Source: Isoetes taiwanensis (Eukaryota > Streptophyta > Lycopodiopsida > Isoetales > Isoetaceae). From it: DNA of 64,000 bases. Made by a program: the position numbers and the translations under genes. The stretch lies in the NCBI GenBank assembly GCA_021234155.1, contig JAJEKV010000003.1, positions 17,532,386-17,596,385 on the forward strand. Reading direction: 5' to 3'. How positions within the stretch are numbered: position 1 is the first letter of the stretch; every line of letters starts with the position of its first letter. The notes under the pieces were generated by a model, which worked only from the letters and a program-made list of their open reading frames with translations, made no database searches and had not been told where the DNA came from. Below are positions 44,528 through 56,242 of this stretch, one piece after another.

Positions 44528-45134
44528 TTAAGTATGTGCCTCTGCGCAAAATTCCATAGCCCAATCTAATTCTACATCGGGTATGTCAATTATGTCTATA
44601 TCCGTGATCCCTCTAATCGCGGCTTTTGTCCACATATCATGTGTATATTGTATGTCATGTACAAGCCTCGCCTCGAAAAAGTCGTACTCTGCAGGGCTCC
44701 TTTGAAGTACCAAAGTCTCGCTAAGGTCGCTCATGTAATCTAGGAGAAATGCATTGAGTGTCATAAGTAAATCATGACAATTTAATTTGAACAATCTATG
44801 AGCTCCTATGAATTGACCTATATTTAACCATTGTGTATCTAAATCATCTTTATGTAAGTGTTTTTGATCGGTGGCCACCATCTCAATGTCATATATAACT
44901 TGAGATTTAATCCGAACATAGATATTTGTTTTCCTCCATATTGGCACTGTTTCTATGCTTCCACACATTCCATAATGCAATGCAACATAAAGTATTCTTA
45001 TAAGCATCATCATTCATCATAAATTCAAGTAAAGTAGCAGGACAATTTATATGAAAAGTATTTTCAAACCATTCCCAAAAACTAGTAAGCTTTACACAGC
45101 CAAATATGTGCTCCATGGATTCAACATTTCGCAA
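44528..45134 (-). pseudogene. C-terminal tail of the LINE ORF2
   Basis: After the zf-RVT end (MEHIFGC; then ALWNVWKHRN at about 44,965-44,936) a frame of 161 codons (45,013-44,528) continues with no recognised domain. Many plant L1s end in an RNase H here; no D-E-D-D pattern is evident. It may be a lineage-specific extension or frameshifted filler. Confidence 0.45.
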
Positions 45135-45524
45135 TCAAGAGGGCAAGAAGGGATTAACTGAATTTGTTGCAGAGTTGGAGTGCCTTGAGATAATTTCCAG
45201 GCATGGCACACTTTTATTTGCAATTAACCAAGCAAAATAAGAAATTTTGGGGGCCAGGTAGGAGAGCCAGATATTCTTGAACAGTCTGAATGCAATGTCA
45301 TCTGAAAGGTCCCAATAGATCTTAGATTTAGAAGGTACATGAGGCTTATTTAAACAAGTATAAACCTTGGATACATTGTAACTTGGTTTACCACAGAGGG
45401 TCCATTCTGCAGTAATAGGATTGTGGTGAAAGTTGACATTGCCAATTCTTTGTATGATGAATCTGTATATCATTTTATCCGAGGGCGCCTCGATTCGATT
45501 TTTAAGATTGGTCGGGAGATCCAC
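45135..45524 (-). pseudogene. LINE zf-RVT region
   Basis: ITAEWTLCGKPSYNVSKVY, then FKNIWLSYLAPKISYFAWLI and NKSVPCLEIISRH have the layout of the plant LINE zinc-binding region downstream of RT (W...I/L..PKI.F..WL...). The frame ends at a stop where the CxxC pair is expected. Confidence 0.75.
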
Positions 45525-45894
45525 CTTGTGTTTTCCCAGAGATCACCAAGATGCAAAATACCATAGGACATCCATTTTTTATAAAGCTTTGGGTGGTTTA
45601 TGGCCAGAGGTGTAGTATTATCTCTGGAGAAATTGGGATTCCAGAATAAACTTGTGTTGGAGTGACTGTACTCAATAGCAGAAATATCAAAGGTTTTGTG
45701 AACCTTGTTCCAAGCTTGAATGAAACTTTTCATGAGAGGAGAAGTATTAGGGGGGGTTTCAAAGTTGTGAAAGCCGAGGAAGGCAAGCTATGGATGATGG
45801 AAGGATGCCCCTTGGGGTGACTGCGGACACCAATATTTAATGAAGACCATGGTTGGATTGTTGTGTGAATAATGATTTCGGATGTACTTCCCAA

Positions 45895-47150
45895 CTAAGG
45901 CATAGCCTCAAGGATCAAATTTTTGCATCCAAGGCCACCATGTATCTTGCTTCTGGTGATAGTGTTCCAGTTAACCATGTGATGATTCTTCCAGATAAAG
46001 TTCCTTACAATTCTCTCAATTTGCTGGTAAATGCATTTGGGAGCCAAAAGAGCCGAGGAGTAATATATGTGAGAGGCAGCAATGACCGAGTTAGCAATTC
46101 TTGTTTCTCCCCGCTTGAGAGAGAGACAATTGCCATAATTGCCTAATTTCTTTTCGATTCTTGCAACTATAGGAGACCATAGCTCTTTTAAACTAGGATT
46201 GAGTGACAGAGGCATACCTAGAAGGCTTGTTGTTTCAGTTGATCTGATGCATTTGATACCTGCAATGTTATCAGTGTCCATGTCACCAATGATGGTACAT
46301 TTATTTAGATTCAATTTGAATGCCGGGCAGCTCCAAAGATGTGAATTATGTGGAGGAAGTTGGCAATGATGCTAGGATCATTCTTGAGAAAGTTGAAAAG
46401 AGTCATCCGCATATTGGAGAATATGATTGGTTGTATTGTCGGGAAGATTAAGTCCAATAATATTCCCCAAGGATTGATGGTAGTTGATCACTCTAGTTAA
46501 CATCTCAGCAACACCCGATGTAAAGAGATATGGTGCAAGGGGACATCCCTGTCTCACACCTCGAGCAAGAGGGAAAAAATAGCCAGGGGAACCATTGACA
46601 AGAACAGTTGATTGAGATCTAGAATTTAAGCCCAAAATAAGCTTAATAATCTTATCACTGAAGCCAAGCTTTTGAAGAGAGAATTCTAGAAAGTTCCATC
46701 TAACAAAGATCAAAAGCTTTTGAGAAATCTAGCTTGAGCAAAATGCAGTTTTGCTTAGTGAGATTATTCCAATGCATTCCCTCCATGGCTGCAATGTAGT
46801 TATCAAGGATGAATCTGTTTGGGAGAAAGGCAGATTGATTCGAGCTGATAACCCCTTGGAGATGAGATTTGACCCTATTGGCTATGATTTTGGCAATGCA
46901 CCTTATAAGTGGAGTTTGTCAAAGAAATAGGCCTCAGTCGGAGAAGGATTGTGGATTGTCAACCTTAGGAATTAGAGTAATGAGGCCAGATGAGAGAGAA
47001 GGATGAAGGTGGTTTGAGTTCCAGAAACCTTTGATCATATGCACAAAGTCATCTTTAAGAGTTTCCCAAAATGTAATAAAAATTTCGGGGTAACCCATCG
47101 GGACTGGCTTTTACCTTTTGCAAGACTTTTTAAAGTGAAGAAAAAATCTC
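45895..47150 (-). pseudogene. LINE reverse transcriptase
   Basis: Pieces in order on the minus strand: LRPISLTNSTYK near 46,925; NRVKSHLQGVISSNQSAFLP and LDFSKAFD down to about 46,710; SPGYFFPLARGVRQGCPLAP and LQYADDS (46,713-46,378, with the YADD active site); then, shifted, MNLNKCTIIGDMD and SLLGMPLSLN followed by KKLGNYGNCLSLKRGETRIA and KIHGGLGCKN (46,314-45,895). This is the classic L1 RT and thumb order. It has at least three frameshifts. Confidence 0.9.
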
Positions 47151-47968
47151 AAAGACATTTGGAATAGACTCCATTGCGGGGGTCATGACAATGGTACTGT
47201 GAAGATCATTATTTTCAACCCGATCAAGAAAAAGATTTAGCTTCACGCAATTTGGACATGATTGTCTCTCGGGTTTTGGGAGAAAATATTAGCATAATTT
47301 GAGCAAAAAAGTTGGAAATTTCTTTTTGATCAAGAATGGTATTATCATTTCCATCTTTGGATGAGATAAGTTGATTTTTTGAAGCCTAGACTTAGCAACT
47401 CTATAGAAAAACCTTGAATTCCCATGATCCATGTGAGATAGGTATTTTTAGTTTACATCCGATAGATGCACCTTTAGCTTCCAGCTCTTCAATGGTTTTA
47501 ATTACCATTTCCAGTTTCCTTCTTGTCTATGGAGATCAATGTTGAAGGGGTCTTCTTGCTTGATTAATTCTAACCTCCTTCATTTTCTGCAAATAAGATT
47601 TCTTTTTTCTTTGCTTAATCTCATGAAGATTCTTTGACCATTGCTTAATCCGGGCCTTTGATTTTTAATGTTGTCATAGAAAGTTCTCATGGAGTTTGTA
47701 GATCCGACCTTGGGTAAAGAAGTGTAAAAGGCAATGAAATCTTTTGAAGAATGATGAGAATCTAGGAGTGAGCGGTTTAATTTAAAGGGAGTGTTTCCAT
47801 GCCTTTTGATAGAGAGCATAAGATTAGTAGAAAAGAATTGAATTTGGTGATCGATATTGAAGTACACTCATCATTTGTATACCAAGCGGTTATTCCAAAT
47901 CTCATTATGAGTGTTATTTATGTAAAACCCGTCAAGTGCACAATATACTGTTGTTCCCTTCTTGCTTA

Positions 47969-48529
47969 TTAGACCATGTGTAGACCGAGGTGGAGGATGG
48001 GATATCTTTCAAGAAAATGGTCGTCGAGCATTTGATCCCACTGAGTTCTTTCAACAGAGGACATGTTGAGATTTTTGCCAATTTTCAAATCCCAGGTGGG
48101 AGTGTTATTGAAGTCCCCTGCCAAAATCCAGGTATCACAGTCTTGGGATGCAATGTGATTGTTGATCTTGAGCCAAGTGTTAGCTCTAAGTCTAGACTCA
48201 GTGGAGGCATAGACATTTATCACACCAAATTTAGAGTCATTATGTTTAAAGATTACTGATTGCCAGGATCTGCAAGGGCTAGTGTAAACAGAGATATGAG
48301 TAAGGTGTCTCCATATAATGCAAAGCCCTCCTGAGGTCCCAGTTGCTTCAATCCATGTGGAGGAAAAACCTGGGCCAATCCAATCTGAAAGATTGGAGCA
48401 CTCAAAGCTGGGGAGCCTAAGCTCCTGAAGAAGAATGATATCTGCATCATAACTCCTAATTTGGGAGATGGCTCTTCTCCTTTTAAGGGGGCCTTTTATG
48501 CCTCTTAGGTTCCAGCTAAGAATCTTCAT
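47969..48529 (-). pseudogene. LINE apurinic/apyrimidinic-type endonuclease
   Basis: Starts MKILSWNLRGIKGPLKRR (48,529), with ILLQELRL carrying the metal-binding Glu, VINVYAS, and WILAGDFNNTPTWDLK in the L1 endonuclease order. The frame ends at 47,969, before the C-terminal SDH block, which is out of frame. It nicks target DNA for target-primed reverse transcription. The middle part of ORF2 continues at 47,867-47,580 in another frame. Confidence 0.88.
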
Positions 48530-48591
48530 GGCAATAATTTAGGAGAGGCAACCTTGGGAGGAATCAATGTAGTCTGGCAGCTTTTTTAGAT

Positions 48592-51341
48592 TTAAGCAGT
48601 AGTATTAGTCCGGTAGGGTGTTATGAAGCGCACAGAATTATATTTACCCTTTTTCTTTTTGACCTTTTTAGCAGTAGGGTCAGCAGAAGTCTTATCTTGA
48701 TGAGTAGTGAGGTAAATATCATTATCCCAGAGGCTATCAGTATTTGTAAAATGATGAGAAAGGGTATTCTCTTTGTCAAGATCTAAATCTTCAGAGTTTA
48801 TGTGTGCAGACAATTTATCTGAGTGAGAGCATTGCCAAAATTTGGATTTGCAGCACTCAGGCTGCGTAGTCTCCATAGAAGTATTGTTGATGGAATCAGG
48901 TACAATGTTATCCCTATTAGGATTAGTGACATTCAAAGTAATTTCAACATTTGAAATGGAAAGATCTTGCCTGGGATTAATTTGCTAGAGGTGTGTTGAA
49001 TCTGGACATCCCTTTTGAGAAGAATCTGCTTGTTTCTCCTTATCATGCTGACATTGTACTCCTAATACCTCGGTTTGTTCCTGGGAGTCTGCACACCATA
49101 AACTTTGTTCCCAAACATTTGATATGTCCTTAGCCTTTTCATATCTGTCTTTCAAGTCAACTGACATATTTTCAGGGGATTCTGGCACCTTGTCTGTCAC
49201 CTTATCCAATGCTATGTCTGCCACTATAGCTGCCTCTAATTCCTGTAACTGCTGAGCTATCTCAGGGGAAATGGCTGAATTTTTTGGTGAATGAGAATAT
49301 GAGTGTGAAGTGTCATCAGAGTCAAAAAGCAGGAGGGTGGCTGTAAATTCTGTTTCAGGTGAAAGTGTAGTGGTATGAGGGATAGGGTGAGTGGCTGATG
49401 TGTTGGGGGGCTGATTGTGATGGGGGGTTGGCAAGTCAAGACCTTTGCATATAACATCTGCAGAATTATCAACATCTTCTTCTGATATGTCTGCAAGTAT
49501 GGCAAAGGAGTTTGACACTTCTATGTCACTGAGGTCACTGTCAATATCTGCAGCAGGTTCATTGTTCTGGATATCCATGTTTTGAGAAGGGACTGGTGCA
49601 CTTGTGCATCCAGGTTGAATGTATCCTTCAGTGTAATCAGTACCTTTTTCATTAATTAATGAAACTCCATTCAAACCTTCTGTCTCAGTTATATTCTCTG
49701 GTGTAGTTGAGACTGAGACCATTTTGTTCCCATTTGGAATACCTCGAGAAATTTTGCTTGATGAAAGTTGATGGCTGGTGTTACTCTTGGAGTCCTTCAG
49801 GATTTTTGATAAGGTTCTATGAAGATCAATTCTTGGAGGCAGAAGTGGTGCCTTGCCTTTAACATTTAGCATGTTTTTGTTATGCTCAATGTTTGCTTTG
49901 TTAATTTGAGAAACACCTTGAGATGATACCTTTGCTGACTCAACTTGAAGCTTATTTGTCAAAGTAGGCTTTTCCATATCAACAGCTGGTCGATTTTCCT
50001 TGATGAATATTCCCTTGTTTAAAACCTTAATTCCCATTTGCTTGTCATATGTTGATGTTGAATGAAACACAGGAATTATCGAGAGTTCATGATTTTTTCT
50101 GTTGTACCAAGTTCTTGACTTCCCTATGCTTCTGAATTCTTCTAGCACCGCCATTTACCTTGCTCCATTCCTTTTGAGGTAGAGGAACATTTTGAACTGC
50201 GGTATGTTGGTTTTTATTCTTTGCATGGTGATTGATTTGTTTGGATTGCTCGGGGGTAGCAATTCCTTTTTCATGAAGATCCTTGTGAGTTGTTTCCTTG
50301 TGAGGAAGGCAACATTCAACGCCAATCTTATGTCTAGAGTTTGACTCGGCAATGATTTGGTAAACCTACCCATCTAAGTTGTAAGATAGATGTCTTCCCA
50401 AAGAAGTCCAAGAATGATATGGCAAGAGGGGATGACTTTGGTAATGTCCAACTGAATGAAGCATTTGGGAGGTTTGAATGAGGAATATTCGTGGTAAGGT
50501 AAGTGCCAATGGAATTGAAAATGGAAGAGAAACAATCTTCATTCCAGAAAATTGGACTTAACTCACTCATCGTGACAGAAGCAATGTGGTACTTTTTGAA
50601 TTCATTTAGAGGCATGGTGGCATTCCATTTTAAGAAAGATACTTGGAAGGTGTCACAGGTAGAGAGGCCAAGCTTCAGTAAATAATTCGAGGTCCTTGGG
50701 CAGCCACATTCCACCATAATGTAGGGGAAGTTTAACCAGTAAATAGAATTAATGACAATACCCTTATGTAGCCTCAAAATATGATCCCAGAGCTTTTCTA
50801 TTTTTAACCCAACAGAATCCACTTTGACAACAACAGCAACCTTTGATAAAGATTCAATTTTGGAAGCAATTAAGGGTGAGTTCAGGTGAATACCTCTGAA
50901 AAGCTGTGTATTTGTAGGGGCTCTTGATTGTTGGTATTCAAACTCAGTGGCTAATTGTTCATCCGAGATGATTGGTTGTGCTGGTCGAGGAAATAAAGGT
51001 AATGGTATCCCGTTTGCATCCAATCTTGGTAATGTTTGAGATCCCCTTTGATCCAGAGATCTTGGTAATGTTTGAGATCCCCTTTGATCCAGAGACAGAG
51101 TGTCCCAGTTCGGAGCAAAATGGCTGAAATGATGCATATCTTTTGGCAGAGGTTCTTGGTTAGCAAAATTCCCAAATTTGATAATTTTAGATGGATCAAG
51201 ATGGAATGCACTTAACTGGGAGAGAAGAGCGTCCCTTTGAGCAGCGGGGAGGAGCATGAAATTGTGAAGGATCGAAAGTGAATTTGAATTTAGGGCTGAC
51301 GGGCCATGAAAAAGTGTATTTTTTTGGGGGAAATTCGCCAT
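48592..51341 (-). pseudogene. LINE ORF1
   Basis: Starts MANFPQKNTLFHGPSALNSN (51,341). A DUF4283-like part (VDSVGLKIEKLWDHILRLHK then IYWLNFPYIMVECG) precedes a frameshift at about 50,340. It then continues through 50,373-48,592 in one frame with two stops (50,155-50,157 and 48,985-48,987). The C-terminal half is Ser/Thr/Asp-rich and ends in a basic KKVKKKKGK. Near residue 100 a 12-residue unit, SLDQRGSQTLPR, is repeated exactly (about 51,024-51,095). ORF1 binds element RNA. No clean zinc knuckle remains. Confidence 0.75.
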
Positions 51342-51486
51342 AAATGCAAAATGAAGGGGAGAAGGCTGTCAGAGGCTAGGGAGGCTAAAGAAGTGGGAAT
51401 GGGATCCTAGAAAGAAATCTATCTAAGAGCTTAAAAGGATAGAAATACCATAAAATTGCCAGAGGTACTCAAAAACATGGATTGAA

Positions 51487-52253
51487 TCATTCTGAGAAAA
51501 TTTTAACCATAATTTTGTTTTCTGACCATCCACAATGTACCTGAAGAGTTGCAGTTGCTGAGATGTTCTTTTTGCCTGTGAATTCTAGCACCCAAGCCTC
51601 AATCATCTCGGCTTCAAATTCATCTGAAGATGGTACAATTGAATATTCTGATTCAAACAGATAATCTGGGAAGAATTGGTTGAGAATAAGACTGTCCCAG
51701 AGCTCGGAAGATGATCCCCTTAGAAAACCACAAGTAATTCGCTGCTCCTGTTTCAGAATGACAAAAAATTTCCCATCCATGTGAAGCTTACAGCAAGGAG
51801 AATCTGAAGATTGCTTGGCCTCTACAAAGCCAGCAATGAATTCTCTTGTAAATCCTTCTCAAATGCTTAGATCCATGTATAATTTCATCAAGAAAAGGTT
51901 TGAATCGAATGAGACAAAGAATTCAAGAAAAATGGCGCTCCTTTGCTGACGTGGCATTTTACAGGTGGATCTTTTAAGATTTTAATACTCAATACATTGT
52001 TAGATGTTAATCCCCCTTGCTCCTCAGCATTCACATGTTGTGGATTCTGTTCACTTTGAGAGTGATCCATAGAAACATCAACTTGAGTGCCTTGGACATT
52101 ACCTCCTTGAATGGCTTTATTTCTAGATAGATCAATAATTAGGTTATCATTGACGAAGTTGATTCCCTTTTTATCGAATGAGTAGCAACTCTGATAACTT
52201 CGATTCAGGACCAAGCCACTCCGGCAAGTTTTTAAAAAAAAATCTAAGAGCAT
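51487..52253 (-). other. Frames upstream of the LINE ORF1, origin unclear
   Basis: Two open frames (52,253-51,888 and 51,780-51,487). The second contains MDGKFFVILKQEQRITCGFL and a Glu/Asp-rich part. They could be the 5' part of the LINE or an older insertion. No domain is recognised. Confidence 0.3.
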
Positions 52254-52534
52254 ATTAGGTGATAATATATTGAACTTATAAATTTGATATACAACTTTTT
52301 GATGGCATTACATTTTGACCTATGTCTGGGTGAGGCAACCTATGGTCTTGCACAACATACTCCTAAACTCGTGCCCCCAACAACTGGCATATAAAACATT
52401 AGCTAACATAGAGAACAATTAATTTAAAAGTGCCTAGTTAATGTTTGCAATCGCTCAAATTAGAATGGATTTCGAACATCCATACTTACTTATGTTAGGC
52501 CTAATTACTACAATTCAAACCAGTAATGAGTCGG

Positions 52535-52585
52535 TTGGGAAGAGAAATGTTCGCGGCGGCCTTGGCCGCCGCGATAAATTTCTTG
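52535..52585. repeat. Dispersed palindromic 50-mer, copy 2
   Basis: Contains GCGGCGGCCTTGGCCGCCGC (52,553-52,572), two 9-bp arms around TT, in the same sequence context as the reverse complement of 35,670-35,720. Confidence 0.7.
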
Positions 52586-52594
52586 TATGTATAA

Positions 52595-52708
52595 AGGAAA
52601 GTCCACTTAGTGGACATTCCTGACGTGGAAAGCTACCGACGCGTGTCACGTCAGGAATGTCCACTAAGTGGACTTTCCTATTACGTGGATGACACTTAGG
52701 TGTCATCC
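52595..52708. repeat. Perfect 33-bp inverted repeat and a second short hairpin
   Basis: Arms 52,595-52,627 and 52,647-52,679 are exact reverse complements (starting AGGAAAGTCCACTTAGTGG) around a 19-base loop. Directly after, GGATGACAC TTAG GTGTCATCC (52,687-52,708) forms another perfect 9-bp stem. A TATAAAGG lies at the very start (52,590-52,597). No gene is inside. It is probably a small foldback element or structured leader. Confidence 0.85.
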
Positions 52709-53486
52709 CCCTCGGCGCCACGTCACCATTTTTTCCTTCACAATTTTTTTCCCCTGTTTTCTGCTTGCCTGCGCCGTGGCGATGGATCTTCGGAGACGTC
52801 GGCATGTTTCTTTTTGAGGCGCCGGCCAAATTTTTTGAGGCGCTGGCCTTAGTTTGTTAGGATTTTAGTTGGCGCAAGCTGGGACATCCATTTGGTATCA
52901 TTTTCTCAAGATTTGAAGGTTTTTTTGGAAAGAATCTGTGGCGCTGGCCTAAGATCCATGATTTTTGACCTGAAGCAAGCTGGGACTTTGTTTTGCTCGA
53001 GAGTTTTCAAGGTTCTGAAGATCTGTTTCAATAAACTGAGGTATTTTTGTGATTTTCTTGAAGTGTGAGTTTTCTTTTAGCTAACTTTCTTGTTCTTTTA
53101 CTTGCAGGCGTGGATCTTGCTTCTAGGTTCATCATATTGTTAATTCTGAAGGTACATTGCAATATTTTGGAAGTTTATAGTGCTGGAGTGACATTTTGTG
53201 GAGAATACAACAGCTTAGCCGAGTTTCAACTTTCTACTTAGCCGAGTTTCGGTCTGTCGCCTCTGCATCCTTGAGGTAACCAGTTACCTTTCTGCATGTT
53301 AAGTATTCTGCATGCTAAGTATTCTGCATGTTAAGTATTTACACTGTGCATGTTTATGGTGAACATTCTAATGTGAATGTGTCGTAGATTGAAGATCTGC
53401 TGTGAAGGTTTGATATGGATTCTCATCTGAAGGTTCTATTGCATACTTTAGTTCTATTTTATGGAGCTTGTTCGAGGTTTGCAGGC
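52709..53486 (+). other. Presumed 5' leader of the Crypton-like gene
   Basis: Candidate leader introns with GT-AG borders: 53,041-53,107 (GAG/GTATTTTTG...TTGCAG) and about 53,408-53,484 (GAAG/GTTTG...TTTGCAG). A TTAAGTATTCTGCATG unit of about 17 bases repeats three times near 53,295-53,340. No other frame is supported. The assignment to a leader is inferred from position. Confidence 0.4.
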
Positions 53487-54535
53487 ATGGATTGTTCAGC
53501 CCCGACCTTCAACATTCTTAGTCCTGAGGGTTGTACTTCTAGAACCCCTGTGCTTGGAGATATTTCTAACATGCAGGATGATCAAGATAGTGACATGGAA
53601 GATGAGTTTGCTGTTGAGGTTGTAGAACAGTTTTTGAAAGAATCAGGTTGTGATTTGGAAAGTAACAGTGAACCTGATGCAAACAAATCTGAGAATGGGA
53701 AAGTAGTACCATTCCTTGAATTGGACCAGGATCTGGTAAGCGAAATCCAGAATGGCGGTATCAGCAAATCTGAGGCTAAGTTGCAGTGGGCAAGGAGGCG
53801 GTTTGATAGCTGGAGAGTTCACAAAAAAATTCTGATCGATAAAACAATTGAGCAGCTTGAGTTGAAGGAATTGGCAGGTATGTTAGAGTCGTTCATGATT
53901 CAAGTTGTGAAGCTTGATGGAAGCTTGTTCCCGTCAGAATCGTAAGTAAATTTATTGATTCTGTTAATTATTTTTATGCATTTTCTAATAGTTTACTTTT
54001 GTTGTGCAGGCTTCAGGATTTGTTTAGGAGATTTGGGTGTCTAGTTAGACGCGAACAGGAGCGGCGTATTGCAGAAACTGGTATTGAGGAGCCAATTTTT
54101 AACATTAAGACTTCTGCTATCTTCACGAGAGCCAGATTGGCTTGTGTTGCTGCTATGCGACGCTCTAGGATGACTCCAGGTATATGTAAGAAGAGAAAAA
54201 AGGTGGACGAGATCTCATTTCAAAATGAACAAGCATTGTTCGCGGATGTCGATCATTCGATAAATCATTCTAAAGGTAAAACTTTTTTTGTATTTAATTT
54301 TATATTTATTTTGTGTTATTTTAGTGAATGTTTCTAATATTCTGTTTTGCAGGTTTGCAAAAGAGGATAATGTACTATTGTGTTTCTAGGTTTGGCATAA
54401 GAGGTGAAAAAGAACTAGCAGGTTCAAAGCTTTCAGACTTTACTATAGGTTCCGAAAATGAGAAAGAATTTGTGGAGTATAATGAGCGGCTGTCCAAGGC
54501 ATATGACGTCGGTATGGATAGGTACCAGGAAGATG
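53487..54535 (+). pseudogene. Crypton-like tyrosine-recombinase-domain gene (DUF3504-like), cut by an LTR element
   Basis: Three exons: 53,487-53,941, 54,010-54,275 and 54,353-54,535, with introns of 68 and 77 bases having GT-AG borders that keep the frame, about 301 residues. The first 90 are acidic and unstructured. Then LELKELAGMLESFMIQVVKL and DGSLFPSESLQDLFRRFG look like the N-terminal core-binding part of DUF3504 proteins (KIAA1958/QRICH1/ZMYM relatives, derived from Crypton tyrosine recombinases). GLQKRIMYYCVSRFGIRGEK contains the box-I Arg position, and FVEYNERLSKAY is a further DUF3504-like block. The family-B LTR begins exactly at 54,536, removing the remaining catalytic boxes, which should lie beyond the window. 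Start chosen: ATG 53,487, right after a leader acceptor. Confidence 0.6.
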
Positions 54536-56242
54536 TGACGTCCCCTACTCGTATACGGTGCACTCACCGTACACAAACAGGAGTTCATCCCCCATACCAG
54601 CTCCATGCTAATCTGGGGCCCTCCACATGACACCGCAACCGTGGCGGGTTCGATGGGAAGAGTGGAAGGGTCATTGCACCCGTCTCCCTCGGGGCCTACC
54701 TAGCTGCTGAAGCGTAAACATACATGTCGAGAGCACATACATCAACATCATATGACCATCAAAGGATGGTCCTCCACATATCTGCATAGACAAAGATCAG
54801 CACATCACATAGGGAATCCTACCCAAGGCTCGGACTCAAAGGGATGGTGACGGGCTTGGGTCTCGAGAGTTCATTGCAAGTGCATTGAAATTCATGGCAA
54901 TGGATTTGGCGGGCATAAGAACATGGCATAGGGTTGTCCACTCCATCCGCCCCTCCATTGCACACTTTTGCGAGTAGGTTGAAAAGTGTTGGGACTTGGG
55001 ATCAGAAGCCGCCCAGGATGCATAGCCAAGGGGCTATATCTGGGGTTACATCTCCCAGTTCGATGGGGCGGTGGGGATTTCTCCCTCCGAGAGATCTACA
55101 ATGCTGACTCAAGGTGACTAGAGGGCCTTTGCCCGTATTCGACTTGAACTCAATGGAAGGTCATATTCACCACCTCGAAAGTGTCGAGCCCATGCCTTGC
55201 CCACACGCAGCTGGCAAGCCATTAGACCTAGTCACGGTGACCCCCGCTGATCTTTACACACGGAGGGGTCATTCAAGAGTCGAACATGAACCTCCTTATA
55301 AGCGGTCGGCCCCTTCACCCACAACTGGGTGTGGCTCTTATTGTGCACAGCCGCATCTACAGGTGTGCTAGAGAGGCTACTCTAGGAGCATCAACTATAA
55401 AGCTTTAGGTCTCTACCCCCCTTCCCAATACAAGGAGTTCACAGAGATACATCATCCATATACATCACAGAAGAACTAAAGAACAAGATCTAATCTATAT
55501 CATAGAGTTAGGTTCTTTAGTTAGAATCGCTATCTAGAGTTCTAGAGGGCTGCTATGGGCAATTTAAGAGGCTAAACCCATCGATTCGATGGCTGAAATG
55601 GGGTTTAGACTACTAAATTGCCTAAATACCTGATCCTTGAGTTCCTCCTCGACCTGAACTTCGACCATCCCATTTTGAAAGGCTCGAATCAAGGAAAACT
55701 AATGATGCAGTTCTCTCAGACAGAGTCTGGGAGGCGGTTTTGGCTCTTGAGGCAGCCAAAACGGAGCTCTAAAACCCTAGAAACGAAAATGGGCAAGTTA
55801 GGGTTCTCCTACTTAAATAGACAAGGGGGTGGCTAGGGTTTCCAATTATCCCCTTTAGGCATGTGGGATAATTGGGAAAAGGGCCCACTTGCCTTTAAGG
55901 GCTAGGTGGCCAAATGTGCCCACATGGAAATGTGTGCACCCAAATGTGCTCACATGGAAATGTGTGCACATTAATGAATGTGTACATTGGAAAATGTGCA
56001 CATTAATTGCACCTATGGGTATGGCCCACTTGGCATCAAGTGGCCACATGGAAATGTGTGCCCACATTAATGTGTACATTGGAAAATGTGCACATTAATA
56101 CTAATGCACCTTCTTAGCAAGTTGCCCCCTAGGGGCTACCCACTTGGCTACACGTTGGCGTACACGTCAGTCGGGGTGGCGTGTACGCGTGACGTGGCAG
56201 TACAATATACGTCCTGGGAGCGTATACTGTGCTGGAACGTCA
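54536..56242 (-). repeat. 3' LTR of the family-B element (1707 bp)
   Basis: The LTR is fully contained. Its part from 55,380 on matches the LTR fragments at 1160-1925 and 16,600-17,302. Inside (55,910-56,105) short ACATGGAAATGTG.. and GTGTACATTGGAAAATGTGCACATTAAT units repeat several times. The plus-strand open frames (e.g. 55,114-55,371) are chance. Confidence 0.85.

Larger units (their letters stand above)
43938..51342 (-). mobile_element. L1-type LINE, long but degraded
   Basis: Minus orientation, with a poly(A) tail seen as a T-run at 43,938-43,950. Order from 51,342 downward: ORF1 with a plant L1 DUF4283-like region, endonuclease at 48.5 kb, reverse transcriptase at about 47.0-45.9 kb, zf-RVT region at 45.5-44.9 kb, and a further tail frame. 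Several stops and frameshifts. The 5' end is uncertain: frames upstream to 52,253 may belong to it. Target duplications were not identified. Confidence 0.88.
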
